Shown: positions 1 through 8,615 of the stretch, piece after piece
Position numbering within the stretch: the first letter of the stretch is position 1
How the letters are laid out: each line of letters opens with the position of its first letter
From: Sphingomonas phyllosphaerae 5.2
GTDB taxonomy: Bacteria; Pseudomonadota; Alphaproteobacteria; Sphingomonadales; Sphingomonadaceae
Length of the DNA stretch: 64,000 bases
Direction: 5' to 3'
NCBI RefSeq assembly: GCF_000419605.1
Contig: NZ_ATTI01000001.1
Span: forward strand, 2,018,501-2,082,500
The notes under the pieces: generated by a model
Database searches by the model: none
The model's input: only the letters and a program-made list of their open reading frames with translations
Told to the model about the DNA's origin: nothing
Position numbers and translations under genes: made by a program

Positions 1-1
1 C

Positions 2-856
2 CATATGCTCAAACCCTACCGGCAGCGCGTGCTCGGCACCTATGTCCTCCTAGACGCCGCCCTGAAGATCGCCGGCGACGATGCCAGGCAGATCGCCGCG
101 GCCAAGGCGGCCGACCGGGCCAGTCGGCCACGTGAGTTGCTGACGCGCTGGACGCCGATGGAACAGCCCGTCGGCTGGATCGAGCGCTTCAAGGGCGTGG
201 CGTTCGACACCTATATGTCGCCCGCTTCAGGTCGACGGGAGCAGCGCTGGACCGGAAGGAAGGTGACGTTCCGGATGCCGGTCATCGGCCAGCGCGCGAC
301 CGAAACAGTGGCGTTGCCCGCCGCGTGGTGGGTGCCCGCGGCGCACACCGAAGTGCTCGATCGCCTGCGTCTCCATGGCATCGACTTCGCGGCGATCGAT
401 CGCGGGCGCACGCTGGAGCTGGACGAGGCGCGTCTGGTCAACCCGAAGATCACCGGCGCCAGCGAGGGCCGATACCTCATCGCCACCGCCTTGACCCACC
501 GCACGATTCCGCAGGTACTGCCGGCAGGCACCGTGCGCGTGCCGTCCGATCAGCCGAACGGCCTGCTCGCCGCTGCCCTTCTGGAGCCGGAGAGCCAGGA
601 CTCGTTTCTGGCGTGGGGCTTCTTTCCGGAGATGTTGGCCCCACCGCCGAGCACCGACGCCTTCATCCTCGCGGCGCTCGGCGACAAGTTGCTGGCCACC
701 GATCCCGCGGTTCGCGCCGCGTTCGAGAAGCGGCTCCTTGAGGATCGAGGCTTCGCTGCCGATCCCGATGCGCGGCTGGCGTGGCTTTACGCGCGCGCGG
801 GGCCGGGCCATCCGCATCACCTCATCTATCCGATCCTCCGCGAGCCGGCGCGCTAG
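2..856 (+). CDS. C-terminal part of a probable M14-family metallopeptidase (partial)
   Basis: The reading frame is open to the left edge, so the 283 residues from the first ATG (position 5) are probably the C-terminal part of a longer protein. The closing region, with a DSFLAWGFF block and a following segment ending in RAGPGHPHH, resembles the non-catalytic C-terminal part of secreted M14 (zinc carboxypeptidase-like) proteins common in sphingomonads, where a comparable SF..WGFF segment precedes the end. No zinc-binding HxxE motif is in the visible part; in that family it would lie upstream of the window. The family call rests on pattern memory and is only moderately sure. Confidence 0.5.
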   Translation, partial: HMLKPYRQRVLGTYVLLDAALKIAGDDARQIAAAKAADRASRPRELLTRWTPMEQPVGWIERFKGVAFDTYMSPASGRREQRWTGRKVTFRMPVIGQRATETVALPAAWWVPAAHTEVLDRLRLHGIDFAAIDRGRTLELDEARLVNPKITGASEGRYLIATALTHRTIPQVLPAGTVRVPSDQPNGLLAAALLEPESQDSFLAWGFFPEMLAPPPSTDAFILAALGDKLLATDPAVRAAFEKRLLEDRGFAADPDARLAWLYARAGPGHPHHLIYPILREPAR

Positions 857-1071
857 CCACGCTGCCGAAAACCGAGGTGGCACGCTCCGTCACGGGATCG
901 CGCTCGTCCGATTGCGCGCTTCTACGGACCGCATCGTCCGAGGTACGATAGCGGGAGAGGCTGGCTTGCGCGGATTTGAGTGGGGCGATCGGTCAGGCGC
1001 TTCACGCGACCACTGACGGGGAACGGCATTCCACTTCAGCCGTATATCCCATTCTCGAGAAAAGGATTTCC

Positions 1072-2487
1072 ATGGCGCTCACCCCGCGTCTGTCGGGGCA
1101 GGTCGCTGCCCGCGCCCATCATTCGCGCGCTGCCGGCGTGCTCCAGAGGATCGCGCCGTTCTTCGCGATCGGCGAGGTCTCCGGCGGGCCGCTGCTGATC
1201 GCCTCGATCGTGGCACTGTCTGTCGTCAACTCGCCGCTGGGGCACGATTACGAACGGCTGTGGGATACAGCACTTCGCTTCAGCTACGGCAACCTCGCGA
1301 TCGCACGTCCGCTTGCGGAATGGGTCAACGATGCGCTGATGCCGTTGTTTTTCCTCATCATCGGCACTGAGGTGAAGCGCGAGTTCAGCAAGGGATCGCT
1401 CGCGACACTGCGCACTGCGATCCTGCCCGTCGCCGGCGCGGTGGGAGGGCTGGTCATCCCGATCGGCATCTATCTAGCCTTTAACTACGGCACGCCGACG
1501 CAGCACGGCTGGGGCGTGGTCGCGGCGATGGACACCGCATTCAGCCTCGCGATCGTCGCAATGTTCACCACCCGCCTCCCCGCCGCGGTGCGCGCGGTGC
1601 TGCTGGCGTTCGCGGCGATCGACGACGTGTTCGGGCTGCTGGTCATCGCGTTCGCCTATACCGCCACGCTGGAATGGATGTATCTCCTCGGCGCCGCCGC
1701 CGCTTATGCCGCGATCCTGCTCCTGTTACGGGCCGGCTGGGTCGCGTCGGTCGCCTACATCCTGTTGGGTGCCGCGGTGTGGGTCTGCATTCTCGGGTCG
1801 GGCATTCACCCGACGATCGCGGGCGTCGCGATCGGGCTGCTGCTTCCCACGACCTCACGGCTGTCGGAGCAACGCTTCGCCGAGCGCGTCCAGCGACCGG
1901 TCGATCGCCTGCGCAAGGCACAGCATGCCGTCGCCAACTCCGACGACGAAGCCACCGTCGTGCGCGAGCGCGAGCAGGCGCAGAGCGAGTTGGGCTACAT
2001 CCACGAGATGGCCGCCGCCACGGATGAGCCCGCCGAGCGGCTGGTGCGCATCCTGACGCCGTGGGTATCCTACCTTGTGCTGCCGTTGTTCGCGCTGTCC
2101 AACGTGCGAATCCATCTGTCCGGCGGGCTGATCGGCGATGCGCTGCAGTCGCCGCTCGCGCTGGGGATCGTCGCAGGTCTCGTGATCGGCAAGCCGCTTG
2201 GTTTTTTCGCTGCCGCCTGGGCCGCGGCTGCCCTTGCCGGGGCGCGATTGCCCGAGGGCGTGACATGGCGGATGATCGTCGGCATCGGCGGCGTCGCGGG
2301 GATCGGTTTCACGATCTCACTGTTCATCGCCGAACTGGCATTCGCCGGGTCGGAGGGCACCGAGATGGCGGCGCTCGCGATCCTTGCGGCGTCGCTCATC
2401 TCCGGCATGTTCGGTTACGCGGTGCTATGGAGCGCCGCCGCACCCGCACCCGCACCGGCACCCGCGGACGAATCTACTCGCCAATAA
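1072..2487 (+). CDS. nhaA: Na+/H+ antiporter NhaA
   Basis: A 471-residue inner-membrane antiporter that exchanges external protons for internal sodium, serving pH and sodium homeostasis. About eleven hydrophobic segments are visible. The AAIDDVFG motif (residues about 182-189) carries the adjacent aspartates (184, 185) that bind the ion in NhaA, and TEVKREF and GIGFTISLFI are typical family blocks. The ATG at 1072 follows an AGAAAAGGA ribosome-binding site; the frame is also open from 976 but without a better site. An expanded hydrophilic loop at about residues 265-325, rich in Glu/Arg/Gln, is longer than in enterobacterial NhaA. The 3' end overlaps the convergent lactonase gene by 14 bp. Confidence 0.93.
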   Translation: MALTPRLSGQVAARAHHSRAAGVLQRIAPFFAIGEVSGGPLLIASIVALSVVNSPLGHDYERLWDTALRFSYGNLAIARPLAEWVNDALMPLFFLIIGTEVKREFSKGSLATLRTAILPVAGAVGGLVIPIGIYLAFNYGTPTQHGWGVVAAMDTAFSLAIVAMFTTRLPAAVRAVLLAFAAIDDVFGLLVIAFAYTATLEWMYLLGAAAAYAAILLLLRAGWVASVAYILLGAAVWVCILGSGIHPTIAGVAIGLLLPTTSRLSEQRFAERVQRPVDRLRKAQHAVANSDDEATVVREREQAQSELGYIHEMAAATDEPAERLVRILTPWVSYLVLPLFALSNVRIHLSGGLIGDALQSPLALGIVAGLVIGKPLGFFAAAWAAAALAGARLPEGVTWRMIVGIGGVAGIGFTISLFIAELAFAGSEGTEMAALAILAASLISGMFGYAVLWSAAAPAPAPAPADESTRQ

Positions 2488-3589
2488 AGGCCACTCCCGG
2501 CACCGCGACGGCGGGACCGGCCGCACCAAGCGTCCCGTCACGTTGTAGCGGCAGGCGCGTGATTGTTCCGGCACGCTGGTTCGCGACCAGCATGTTTCCC
2601 TGCCGCTCCAGCAACCGGAAGAAGCGCGGCCAATGCCCTCCGCATCCGACGTGCTGGAGCAAGCGCAGCCCGCCATCGCGTGCCACATCGTACACCGCGA
2701 TGCTATCGTGCCCGCGGTTCGAGACGTAGAGCCGCGAACCGGCCGCGTTCAGCGCGATGTGCGCGGCGGCAGATGAACCACGGAAGTCGGTCGGTAGCGT
2801 CGATACGACTGCCTGCTTGGCAAAGGTGCCGTCCGTCGATGCGCGCAGCACCGTCACCGTATTGGCGAGTTCCGCCACAAGATAGGCGATCGGCATGCGT
2901 GGGTGCCGGACGAGATGACGCGGCCCGGAGCCGGCTTCGGCAGTGTAGGCGATGCTCGTGTCCGCGATATGTCCGGACGTGCGCTCGAAGCGGTGCGCGA
3001 ACACCGCATCCGCACCCAGGTCGACCGAGTGCAGCGTTGCGCCGTCGGCGGTAAAGCCGACCCAATGCGCATGTGCCGCGGCCTGCCGCTCCTTGTCGGG
3101 CCCACTTCCTTCGTGCCGCACGAGCTGCGCTTCGCCGCGCAGCAGCCCGGTAGCTCGATCGAGCGTCCAGATCGCGACGCTCCCACTCGAGTAATTGGCG
3201 ACCGCCAGCATGTCGCCGGTTCGGTTGAGCGTGACATAGCAGGGGTCCGCGCCCTTGGTCGAAGCGCCGGCCACCTTGCGGAACGTCGCATCGTAGATCC
3301 CGATAGCGCCCTGTTGCTGCTCGTCGAGCAGGTAGCGCAGACGGTGCCGCGCGCCATTCGCGCCGAACGACAGGTTGCGGATGGCGGCCATCGCGGTGCC
3401 CGCTCGCCAGCCATTCCCAGCTGCGACCAGCGGCACCAGCCCTGCCCCGCCCTCGTTGGCATAGGTACCGGCATAGAGGCCGGGACGGCTCGCGGCGAAG
3501 CTTTGCGCCGGCAGTGCGCCAAGCGCGAGCAAGCCGCCCGTAACGGCACGACGGGTCGGAAGTGATGATGATCGATCGGGCATAAGCAA
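2474..3589 (-). CDS. Lactonase-family beta-propeller protein (6-phosphogluconolactonase-like), Tat-exported
   Basis: A 371-residue protein of the YkgB/Pgl lactonase family, a seven-bladed propeller. Repeated blade segments include DPCYVTLNRTGDMLAVANYSS, the HAHWVGFTADG block and the YVSNRGHDSIAVYD block. The N-terminus has a twin-arginine TRRAVTGG (residues about 12-19) before a hydrophobic stretch ending at AQSFAA, so export by Tat is likely and the substrate would be a periplasmic sugar lactone rather than 6-phosphogluconolactone. It is divergent from a GMC dehydrogenase unit (3722-6014), which would make such lactones. No operon partner is on its own strand. Confidence 0.8.
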   Translation of the reverse strand: MLMPDRSSSLPTRRAVTGGLLALGALPAQSFAASRPGLYAGTYANEGGAGLVPLVAAGNGWRAGTAMAAIRNLSFGANGARHRLRYLLDEQQQGAIGIYDATFRKVAGASTKGADPCYVTLNRTGDMLAVANYSSGSVAIWTLDRATGLLRGEAQLVRHEGSGPDKERQAAAHAHWVGFTADGATLHSVDLGADAVFAHRFERTSGHIADTSIAYTAEAGSGPRHLVRHPRMPIAYLVAELANTVTVLRASTDGTFAKQAVVSTLPTDFRGSSAAAHIALNAAGSRLYVSNRGHDSIAVYDVARDGGLRLLQHVGCGGHWPRFFRLLERQGNMLVANQRAGTITRLPLQRDGTLGAAGPAVAVPGVAFIGE

Positions 3590-3658
3590 TCCAACCCGCC
3601 CGGCGCGCCCGCGTCAAGCGCCCGCTGCGCGGTTCCGCACCCCCGACCTCAAGCGCCA

Positions 3659-3686
3659 TTGACGGGCGTGCAATGACGTTTAATAC
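3659..3686 (+). promoter_or_regulatory. Sigma-70-like promoter of the GMC dehydrogenase unit
   Basis: TTGACG at 3659-3664 and TAATAC at 3681-3686 are 16 bp apart, about 35 bp before the GTG start at 3722 and followed by an AT-rich leader. This is the best -35/-10 pair between the two divergent genes. No mapped start supports it. Confidence 0.4.
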
Positions 3687-3721
3687 TCTGACAGATAAAA
3701 GAGATTTTAGGGAGAAGGCTG

Positions 3722-4279
3722 GTGATCGACCGGAGAGCGGCACTCGCCGGCATGGTGGGTGTGTTCGGCGCGAGCCTGTTCGCGCCTTTGGCACGCGCCG
3801 TTGCCTATCAGCCTAACCCCGTCATCAACACAGGCGCACCCGCAATGGTGTTCACGCCGGCGCAACGCGCGTTGGTGGCGGCGCTGAGCGAGCGCGTGTT
3901 GCCGACCACCGACACGCCCGGCGCGATCGCCGCCGGTGTTCCCGAGTATATCGAGCATATGCTGGGTGACTGGGCGGTCGATGACGACCGCGCGACGATC
4001 CTCGGCGGGCTCGCCGCGATCGAGGCGCGCAGCATGGCCGACTACGGCAAACCGGCCATCAAGGCATCGCCGGCGCAACAGGATGCCTTGCTGACGCTCG
4101 CCATGAACGGGCAACTGGCGGACGCCGCATCGTTCTTCCAGCCCTTCCGACAGCTCGTGCTCACCGGCTATTACACGTCCGAGATCGGGATCACGCAGGA
4201 ACGTCACTATTTGCCGGTCCCGGGCGATTATGACGGCGCCTATCCCTATGCGAAGGTCAAGCGGATCTTCTCGTCCTAG
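3722..4279 (+). CDS. Gluconate 2-dehydrogenase subunit 3 family protein (small, Tat-targeted subunit)
   Basis: A 185-residue protein of the small (gamma) subunit family of FAD-dependent sugar dehydrogenases. It begins at GTG 3722 after a GGGAGAAGG ribosome-binding site. The N-terminus shows DRRAALAG followed by a hydrophobic segment ending in ARAVA (residues about 3-27), a Tat signal. The mature part has the family hallmarks FTPAQRALVAALSERVLPTT and a C-terminal Y.T.EIG..Q.H region. The small subunit is needed to fold and export the signal-less catalytic flavoprotein, which is encoded 58 bp downstream. No cytochrome c subunit is in the window, so the electron acceptor is unknown. Confidence 0.85.
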   Translation: MIDRRAALAGMVGVFGASLFAPLARAVAYQPNPVINTGAPAMVFTPAQRALVAALSERVLPTTDTPGAIAAGVPEYIEHMLGDWAVDDDRATILGGLAAIEARSMADYGKPAIKASPAQQDALLTLAMNGQLADAASFFQPFRQLVLTGYYTSEIGITQERHYLPVPGDYDGAYPYAKVKRIFSS

Positions 4280-4337
4280 CCGTTCGCGACCACGGCCTTT
4301 TCTCTTACAGACCCCTTCGATCCGGCGGACCTTCATC

Positions 4338-6014
4338 ATGGCAGCAACAGATCGCTTCGACGCAATCGTCATCGGCTCCGGCATCAGCGGCGGATGGGCC
4401 GCCAAGGAGCTCACCGAAAAGGGGCTGCGCGTCCTGATGGTCGATCGCGGCCGCATGGTCGAACATGGCGAGGACTATCCCTACGACGGCAAGTCCGCGT
4501 TCGAGATTCCGGCGCGTGACAAGATGCCGGCCGCGCTCGCCAAGCGCGACTATTTCGCGCTGAATGGGTGGGTATCGCCCAGCACCCAGCCGTTCTTCGT
4601 CAACGACCGGCTCACGCCCTACGATTACGACGCGCCCAACAAGTTCAATTGGGTGCGCCCGTCGGTCGTCGGCGGCAAGTCGCTGACCTGGGGTCGCTGG
4701 AGCTTCCGCTGGAGTCCGGCGGACTTCGAGGCCAACAAGCGCGAAGGTGTCGGCACCGACTGGCCGATCCGCTACGATGACATCGCGCCCTGGTACAGCT
4801 ACGTCGAGAAGTACATCGGCGTGTCCGGCGGTCGCGAGGATCTGCCGTATCTCCCGGACAGCGAGTTCATGCCGCCGATGCCGATGAACATCGCGGAGAA
4901 GTGGCTTAAGGAGCGCCTCGAGAACAAGTTTCCCGGCCGCAAGTTGATCAATGCGCGGCTGAGCAACATCACCGAGGACAAGCCGGAGCAGAACCGCTCG
5001 CGCTGTCAGAAGCGCGCGCAATGCCATCGCGGGTGCAGCTTCGGCGCCTATTTCTCGACGCAGGCCGTCACGCTTCCGGCCGCGCGCGCGACCGGCCGGC
5101 TGACGCTTCGGTCGGACACGTGGGTCACCAACCTCGAATATGATCCGGCGCGGAAGCGGGTCACCGGCGTCCGGCTGGTCGACGCCAACACCGGCAAGGC
5201 GGAGGTGGTGCAGGCGCGCATGGTATTCCTGTGCGCCTCGGCGATGAGTTCGCTGCACATCCTGCTCAATTCGCGCGCCGAGGGCAGCGAGCGCAGCTAT
5301 TTCCATTCCAACGGCGCCCTGGGCAGCGCGGTAATGGATCATATCTTCCGCGTCGGCGTGTCGGGCGACATTCCCGGCATGACCGATTACGTCGAATATG
5401 GCCGCCGCCCGGGCGGCGTCTACGTTCCCCGCTTCCGCAATCTCGCCGATGAGGATGTGCCGTTCAAGCGCGGCTATGGCTATCAGGGCTCGGCATTCCG
5501 ACAGGCCGCCACGCCCGAAGGCTTCGGCGCCGCGATGAAGCACGCGATGCGCGAATACGGGCCGTGGCGCTTCTCGATGGGAGCGTTCGGCGAGTGCCTG
5601 CCGTACGAAGACAACCGGGTCATGCTGAACTTCGACAAGAAGGATCGCTTCGGCACGCCGTTGCTGCGCTTCGACGTCCGCTTCCGCGACAACGAGATCA
5701 AGATGATGGACGACGCGCAGGAACAGGGCATGATCATGCTGCGGCAGGCCGGTCTCACCAACGTCACCAGCAGCCGTGGCAAGCACGTCCCCGGCGAGGC
5801 GATCCATGAGATGGGCGGCGCACGCATGGGCCGCGATCCGCGCACGTCGGTCCTCAACGGCTGGAACCAGGCGCACGACGCGCCGAACCTGTTCGTCACC
5901 GACGGCGCGCAAATGGCGTCGGTGTCGTGCGTGAATCCGTCGCTTACCTTCATGACGATGACCGCACGCGCCGCCGATTACGCCGTCAAGCAGATGCAGG
6001 CCGGCATGATCTGA
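4338..6014 (+). CDS. GMC-family FAD-dependent oxidoreductase (sugar/gluconate dehydrogenase-like large subunit)
   Basis: A 558-residue flavoprotein. The N-terminus carries the FAD-binding GSGISGG loop (residues about 11-17) and a D-R-G acidic end to the second beta strand. The C-terminus has the GMC active-site region HEMGGARMG and the VNPSLTFM block. Cysteines at 223, 229 and 233 (pattern RCQKRAQCHRGC) match the cluster that in bacterial FAD glucose dehydrogenases binds a [3Fe-4S] centre. The protein has no signal peptide and is expected to be co-exported with the Tat-targeted subunit just upstream. The substrate cannot be read from sequence: glucose, gluconate, sorbitol and other sugars are possible. 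ATG 4338 is the start, since the frame upstream overlaps the preceding gene. Confidence 0.85.
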   Translation: MAATDRFDAIVIGSGISGGWAAKELTEKGLRVLMVDRGRMVEHGEDYPYDGKSAFEIPARDKMPAALAKRDYFALNGWVSPSTQPFFVNDRLTPYDYDAPNKFNWVRPSVVGGKSLTWGRWSFRWSPADFEANKREGVGTDWPIRYDDIAPWYSYVEKYIGVSGGREDLPYLPDSEFMPPMPMNIAEKWLKERLENKFPGRKLINARLSNITEDKPEQNRSRCQKRAQCHRGCSFGAYFSTQAVTLPAARATGRLTLRSDTWVTNLEYDPARKRVTGVRLVDANTGKAEVVQARMVFLCASAMSSLHILLNSRAEGSERSYFHSNGALGSAVMDHIFRVGVSGDIPGMTDYVEYGRRPGGVYVPRFRNLADEDVPFKRGYGYQGSAFRQAATPEGFGAAMKHAMREYGPWRFSMGAFGECLPYEDNRVMLNFDKKDRFGTPLLRFDVRFRDNEIKMMDDAQEQGMIMLRQAGLTNVTSSRGKHVPGEAIHEMGGARMGRDPRTSVLNGWNQAHDAPNLFVTDGAQMASVSCVNPSLTFMTMTARAADYAVKQMQAGMI

Positions 6015-6021
6015 CGGTGCC

Positions 6022-6051
6022 CCGGCGACGTTGGCGTACCATCGTCGCCGG
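6022..6051 (+). terminator. Probable transcription terminator hairpin after the GMC gene
   Basis: Perfect 9-bp inverted repeat CCGGCGACG / CGTCGCCGG with a 12-nt loop, 8 bp after the GMC stop codon. No T tract follows, so termination efficiency is uncertain. Confidence 0.45.
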
Positions 6052-6058
6052 CTATCGG

Positions 6059-6088
6059 CCCGGTCCCGGTCCCGGGCCCGGTCCCGGA
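6059..6088. repeat. Short tandem repeat, five CCCGGN hexamers
   Basis: Units CCCGGT, CCCGGT, CCCGGG, CCCGGT, CCCGGA follow one another directly. The tract is a noncoding microsatellite and a likely site of slippage. Confidence 0.8.
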
Positions 6089-6771
6089 CATGCTCACGTG
6101 CTCTCGCGATGGAAGACTGTCGTCCGGGACTGCTCCGGCGACACAATGGATAACCCGGTGGAGAGGTCGACGTGCTCGTCACGTCGGAGGGGCGGGACTT
6201 GTCAGTGGTGCTCGGGGCGGACCGACCTAAACGGCGATCGTTTTGAGTCGCCGAGGACTTGATCCGACGCCTCGCTGTTAAGGTCACAAAAGAAGAGGCG
6301 GCTGGTCTGGGGTTCGCGCACCTTAAGTTAAATGGCTCGTTCCAAGCGCAGGCTTTTCGGCCGCCAGGACCTGGCTCTTGCTCAATGTAAGATCGGCGGC
6401 GTCGCGAGTACGTTCGCAGTGGCCCGACGACACTCCCTTCGTCACCTTCCCCGCATCATCGATACAAAACAGCCAAGGCTGCGCCATTTCATTATGCGGA
6501 CGCCTGACGCCACGCGGTGACCGGCTCCAGGTCGGTGGCATGCGGGTGGTCGGCGTGACGCACGCTGCGACGACCGGTACGGTCTTAGGCCGCGTTGATG
6601 GTCGCAAGTTATGAGTGAACCGCTTGCGCGTCTCGCGCGGTGATGCAGGCGCGAAGCTGATAGACGGTCGACATCTGACCTACTGCGCGGTCACCGCTAA
6701 CGCGCTCGAACCAGAGCCGGCGCCGTACGTCCGGATGAACCCGATCGGCTTACCGTCGCCGGTAGCTTCCC

Positions 6772-7095
6772 TCAGTGAATAAGCCCATGTCGGCTCACCA
6801 GCGCGTTGAACGCATCGACCGACAACGGTGCGTGGAACACGCAGCCGGCGACCAGATCATCCGCCCAAACCACCATCGCGGCGATCATGCCCAGACCGGG
6901 AAGGTTCAGCCAGATCGGCTGGTTACGATCGATATTGGAAAAGGTTAGCAGCCGGCAGCCGTGAACCGACAGGTCCACGACCTTGCACAATGTCCGCGCC
7001 ATTCCGCTTTGCTCCGCGGGGGTCTCGAGCTCGAGACGCGCACGTTTGCTGCGGCGGAACGGGCGGGCGGCGGGTGCGTATTCTGCTGCAAACAT
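6772..7095 (-). CDS. PilZ-domain protein
   Basis: A 107-residue single-domain protein. An N-terminal FRRSKRARLELE segment, then VVDLSVHGCRLLT and a W-L-N-LPGLG block, match the PilZ fold: an Arg-rich N-terminal switch and a D-x-S-x-x-G motif in the first strands. PilZ domains usually bind cyclic di-GMP; here the second motif reads DLSVHG, so the canonical DxSxxG is kept. Small stand-alone PilZ proteins are numerous in sphingomonads and act on motility, exopolysaccharide or unknown partners. It is not in an operon with rpmE, 52 bp away on the same strand, as far as can be judged. Confidence 0.8.
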   Translation of the reverse strand: MFAAEYAPAARPFRRSKRARLELETPAEQSGMARTLCKVVDLSVHGCRLLTFSNIDRNQPIWLNLPGLGMIAAMVVWADDLVAGCVFHAPLSVDAFNALVSRHGLIH

Positions 7096-7146
7096 GACGG
7101 CGATGTTACGCCGCCATGCCTAACGTAGCGTTAAGTACGACCACGC

Positions 7147-7377
7147 TTACTTGCGCAGCGTCAACCCGCCGCCGAAGCGCTTGTTGAAGCGCGCGACCTG
7201 GCCGCCCGCATCAAGCACCTGACCACGACCGCCGGTCCATGCCGGGTGCGCCAGCGGGTCGATTTCCAGCGTCATCGTGTCGCCTTCCTTGCCCCAGGTG
7301 GAGCGGGTCTCGTACACGGTGCCGTCGGTCATCTGGACCTTGATCATGTGATAGGCGGGGTGCGTGTCTTTCTTCAT
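7147..7377 (-). CDS. rpmE: 50S ribosomal protein L31
   Basis: A 76-residue protein with the L31 signature: an N-terminal [10 protein letters not shown], the TRSTWGKEG block, and HPAWTGG followed by FNKRFGG. It has no CxxC pair, so it is the zinc-independent form usual in alphaproteobacteria. It lies 93 bp beyond fabZ on the same strand, and the spacer contains a hairpin (7396-7413), so it may have its own promoter or be attenuated from the large upstream operon. Confidence 0.95.
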   Translation of the reverse strand: MKKDTHPAYHMIKVQMTDGTVYETRSTWGKEGDTMTLEIDPLAHPAWTGGRGQVLDAGGQVARFNKRFGGGLTLRK

Positions 7378-7395
7378 GCGTCGTGCTCCGGATGC

Positions 7396-7413
7396 GGCTG
7401 GTTCCGACCAGCC
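7396..7413 (-). terminator. Hairpin in the fabZ-rpmE spacer
   Basis: GGCTGGT (7396-7402) and ACCAGCC (7407-7413) form a perfect 7-bp stem with a 4-nt loop just ahead of rpmE on the minus strand. It could end most of the long operon transcript or be an L31 leader element; there is no T tract. Confidence 0.35.
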
Positions 7414-7470
7414 TGAAAGGAAGGCGCGCGCCTACGGCAAACGCGCGTACAAGTCAAAGGCTGGGTTCGC

Positions 7471-7959
7471 TCACTTCGCCTTTGGTGGATCGGCGATCAT
7501 CGCAGTGAAGTTCGCCTCCGCCGCGACCTGCCCGTTGACCTTGGCGACACCGGCGAACTTGCAGACGGACGAACGCTTCTGCACGAACTCGACCTCAAGC
7601 GACAACAGTACGCCAGGCTCGACCGGCTTGCGGAACTTCGCCCCCTCGATCGCCATGAAGTAGACGAGCTTGCCAGACCCCGCGAGACCGAGGCTTTCGA
7701 CCGCCAGCACGCCGGCGGCCTGCGCCAGCGCCTCGACGATCAGCACGCCTGGCATGATCGGGCGCCCAGGGAAATGCCCCTGGAAGAAGCCTTCGTTGAT
7801 CGTCACGGCCTTGATCGCGCGGATCGAGCGATCGCGAACGATCTCCTCGACCCGATCGACCAGCAGCATCGGATACCGATGCGGCAGCGCCCCCATCACC
7901 GCCGCGATGTCGAGCGGACCCGTGGATCCGCTCATCGCGTCAGCAGCCGCGTCGCTCAC
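7471..7959 (-). CDS. fabZ: 3-hydroxyacyl-[acyl-carrier-protein] dehydratase FabZ
   Basis: A 162-residue hot-dog-fold enzyme that dehydrates 3-hydroxyacyl-ACP to trans-2-enoyl-ACP in fatty acid elongation. The catalytic histidine (H62, in GHFPGRP) and glutamate (E76, in VEALAQ) are present, as is the N-terminal [11 protein letters not shown] block. Its ATG overlaps the skp stop (ATGA), so the two are translationally coupled. In most Gram-negatives lpxD lies between skp and fabZ and lpxA follows; both are missing here. Confidence 0.95.
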   Translation of the reverse strand: MSDAAADAMSGSTGPLDIAAVMGALPHRYPMLLVDRVEEIVRDRSIRAIKAVTINEGFFQGHFPGRPIMPGVLIVEALAQAAGVLAVESLGLAGSGKLVYFMAIEGAKFRKPVEPGVLLSLEVEFVQKRSSVCKFAGVAKVNGQVAAEANFTAMIADPPKAK

Positions 7960-8615
7960 CGGCCGGTGGGGGCGCGGTTCGTGGCGGCTGGCGTGGCGGC
8001 CGGCGCGACGGCGCCGTCAGCCTGCTGACCCTGCTGGCCCGGCTGCCAGTTGGCAGGCGGCGTAATCCCGGCGGTCGGCACCAGACGATCGAGCTCGGTG
8101 GTGATTGCCGACGTGATGTCAGTGGTCGGCTGCGCGAACAATGCGGCATTGGGGCGCAGCAGCAGGCTGACGTTCTTGGTGCGAACGGCAGCGCTCACCG
8201 CGTCGGGCAGCTTGGCCGAGATCTGCTCCAGCGCATAGGCCTGCGCGCGGCTTGCCGGCGCGGTCAGGCGCTGCAATTCGGCATTGGCGGTTTGCTCGCG
8301 GGTCTGGATCGCCTGCGCCTGCGTGCGCAGCGACGCCTCGGTGGCACCGGGTGCCGCGGCGGCCTTCTGATAGGCGGCAACCAGCGGCTGCAACTCGGTG
8401 GTGATCGCCTGGCGACGCGTGTTCGCCTGGTCGATCTGCGCCTTGTAGGTCGTCTGGATCTGCGTACGCGCCGTCGCCCATGCCTTGGAATTGGCGACCG
8501 CCGCCTCCGGATCGGCAACTGCGATGCCGGCGACCTGCGCGGTCGCGGTCGCGGCAACGAGCGTGCCGGGCGCGATCAGCGCCGCGGCGAGCAGGAGATG
8601 CTTGAAGTTGGTCAT
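7956..8615 (-). CDS. skp: OmpH/Skp-family periplasmic chaperone
   Basis: A 219-residue protein with an N-terminal signal peptide (hydrophobic core about residues 6-22, cleavage near ATATAQ). The mature part is mostly helical and rich in Ala/Gln ([35 protein letters not shown]), like the long coiled-coil arms of Skp, which hold unfolded outer-membrane proteins on their way to the BAM complex. The C-terminus is extended by an Ala/Pro/Gln-rich tail. The start codon overlaps the bamA stop codon (TGATG), fitting a shared role in outer-membrane biogenesis. Confidence 0.85.
   Translation of the reverse strand: MTNFKHLLLAAALIAPGTLVAATATAQVAGIAVADPEAAVANSKAWATARTQIQTTYKAQIDQANTRRQAITTELQPLVAAYQKAAAAPGATEASLRTQAQAIQTREQTANAELQRLTAPASRAQAYALEQISAKLPDAVSAAVRTKNVSLLLRPNAALFAQPTTDITSAITTELDRLVPTAGITPPANWQPGQQGQQADGAVAPAATPAATNRAPTGR

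Larger units (their letters stand above)
6015..6771. other. 757-bp region without a recognisable gene
   Basis: No reading frame here looks like a protein I recognise. It begins with a perfect inverted repeat (CCGGCGACG at 6022-6030 and CGTCGCCGG at 6043-6051), then five tandem CCCGG-N hexamers (6059-6088). From about 6150 to 6770 base composition is more even than in neighbouring genes, and short frames on both strands overlap each other, so this may be noncoding or decayed DNA. Confidence 0.6.

Noticed and set aside
4305..6287. 660-codon open frame on the minus strand across the GMC gene
   Set aside because: Shadow of a clear GMC flavoprotein on the plus strand; no known motif.
6323..6607. 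Short overlapping frames on both strands in the 6.0-6.8 kb spacer
   Set aside because: They overlap each other and show no recognisable domain or good start site.
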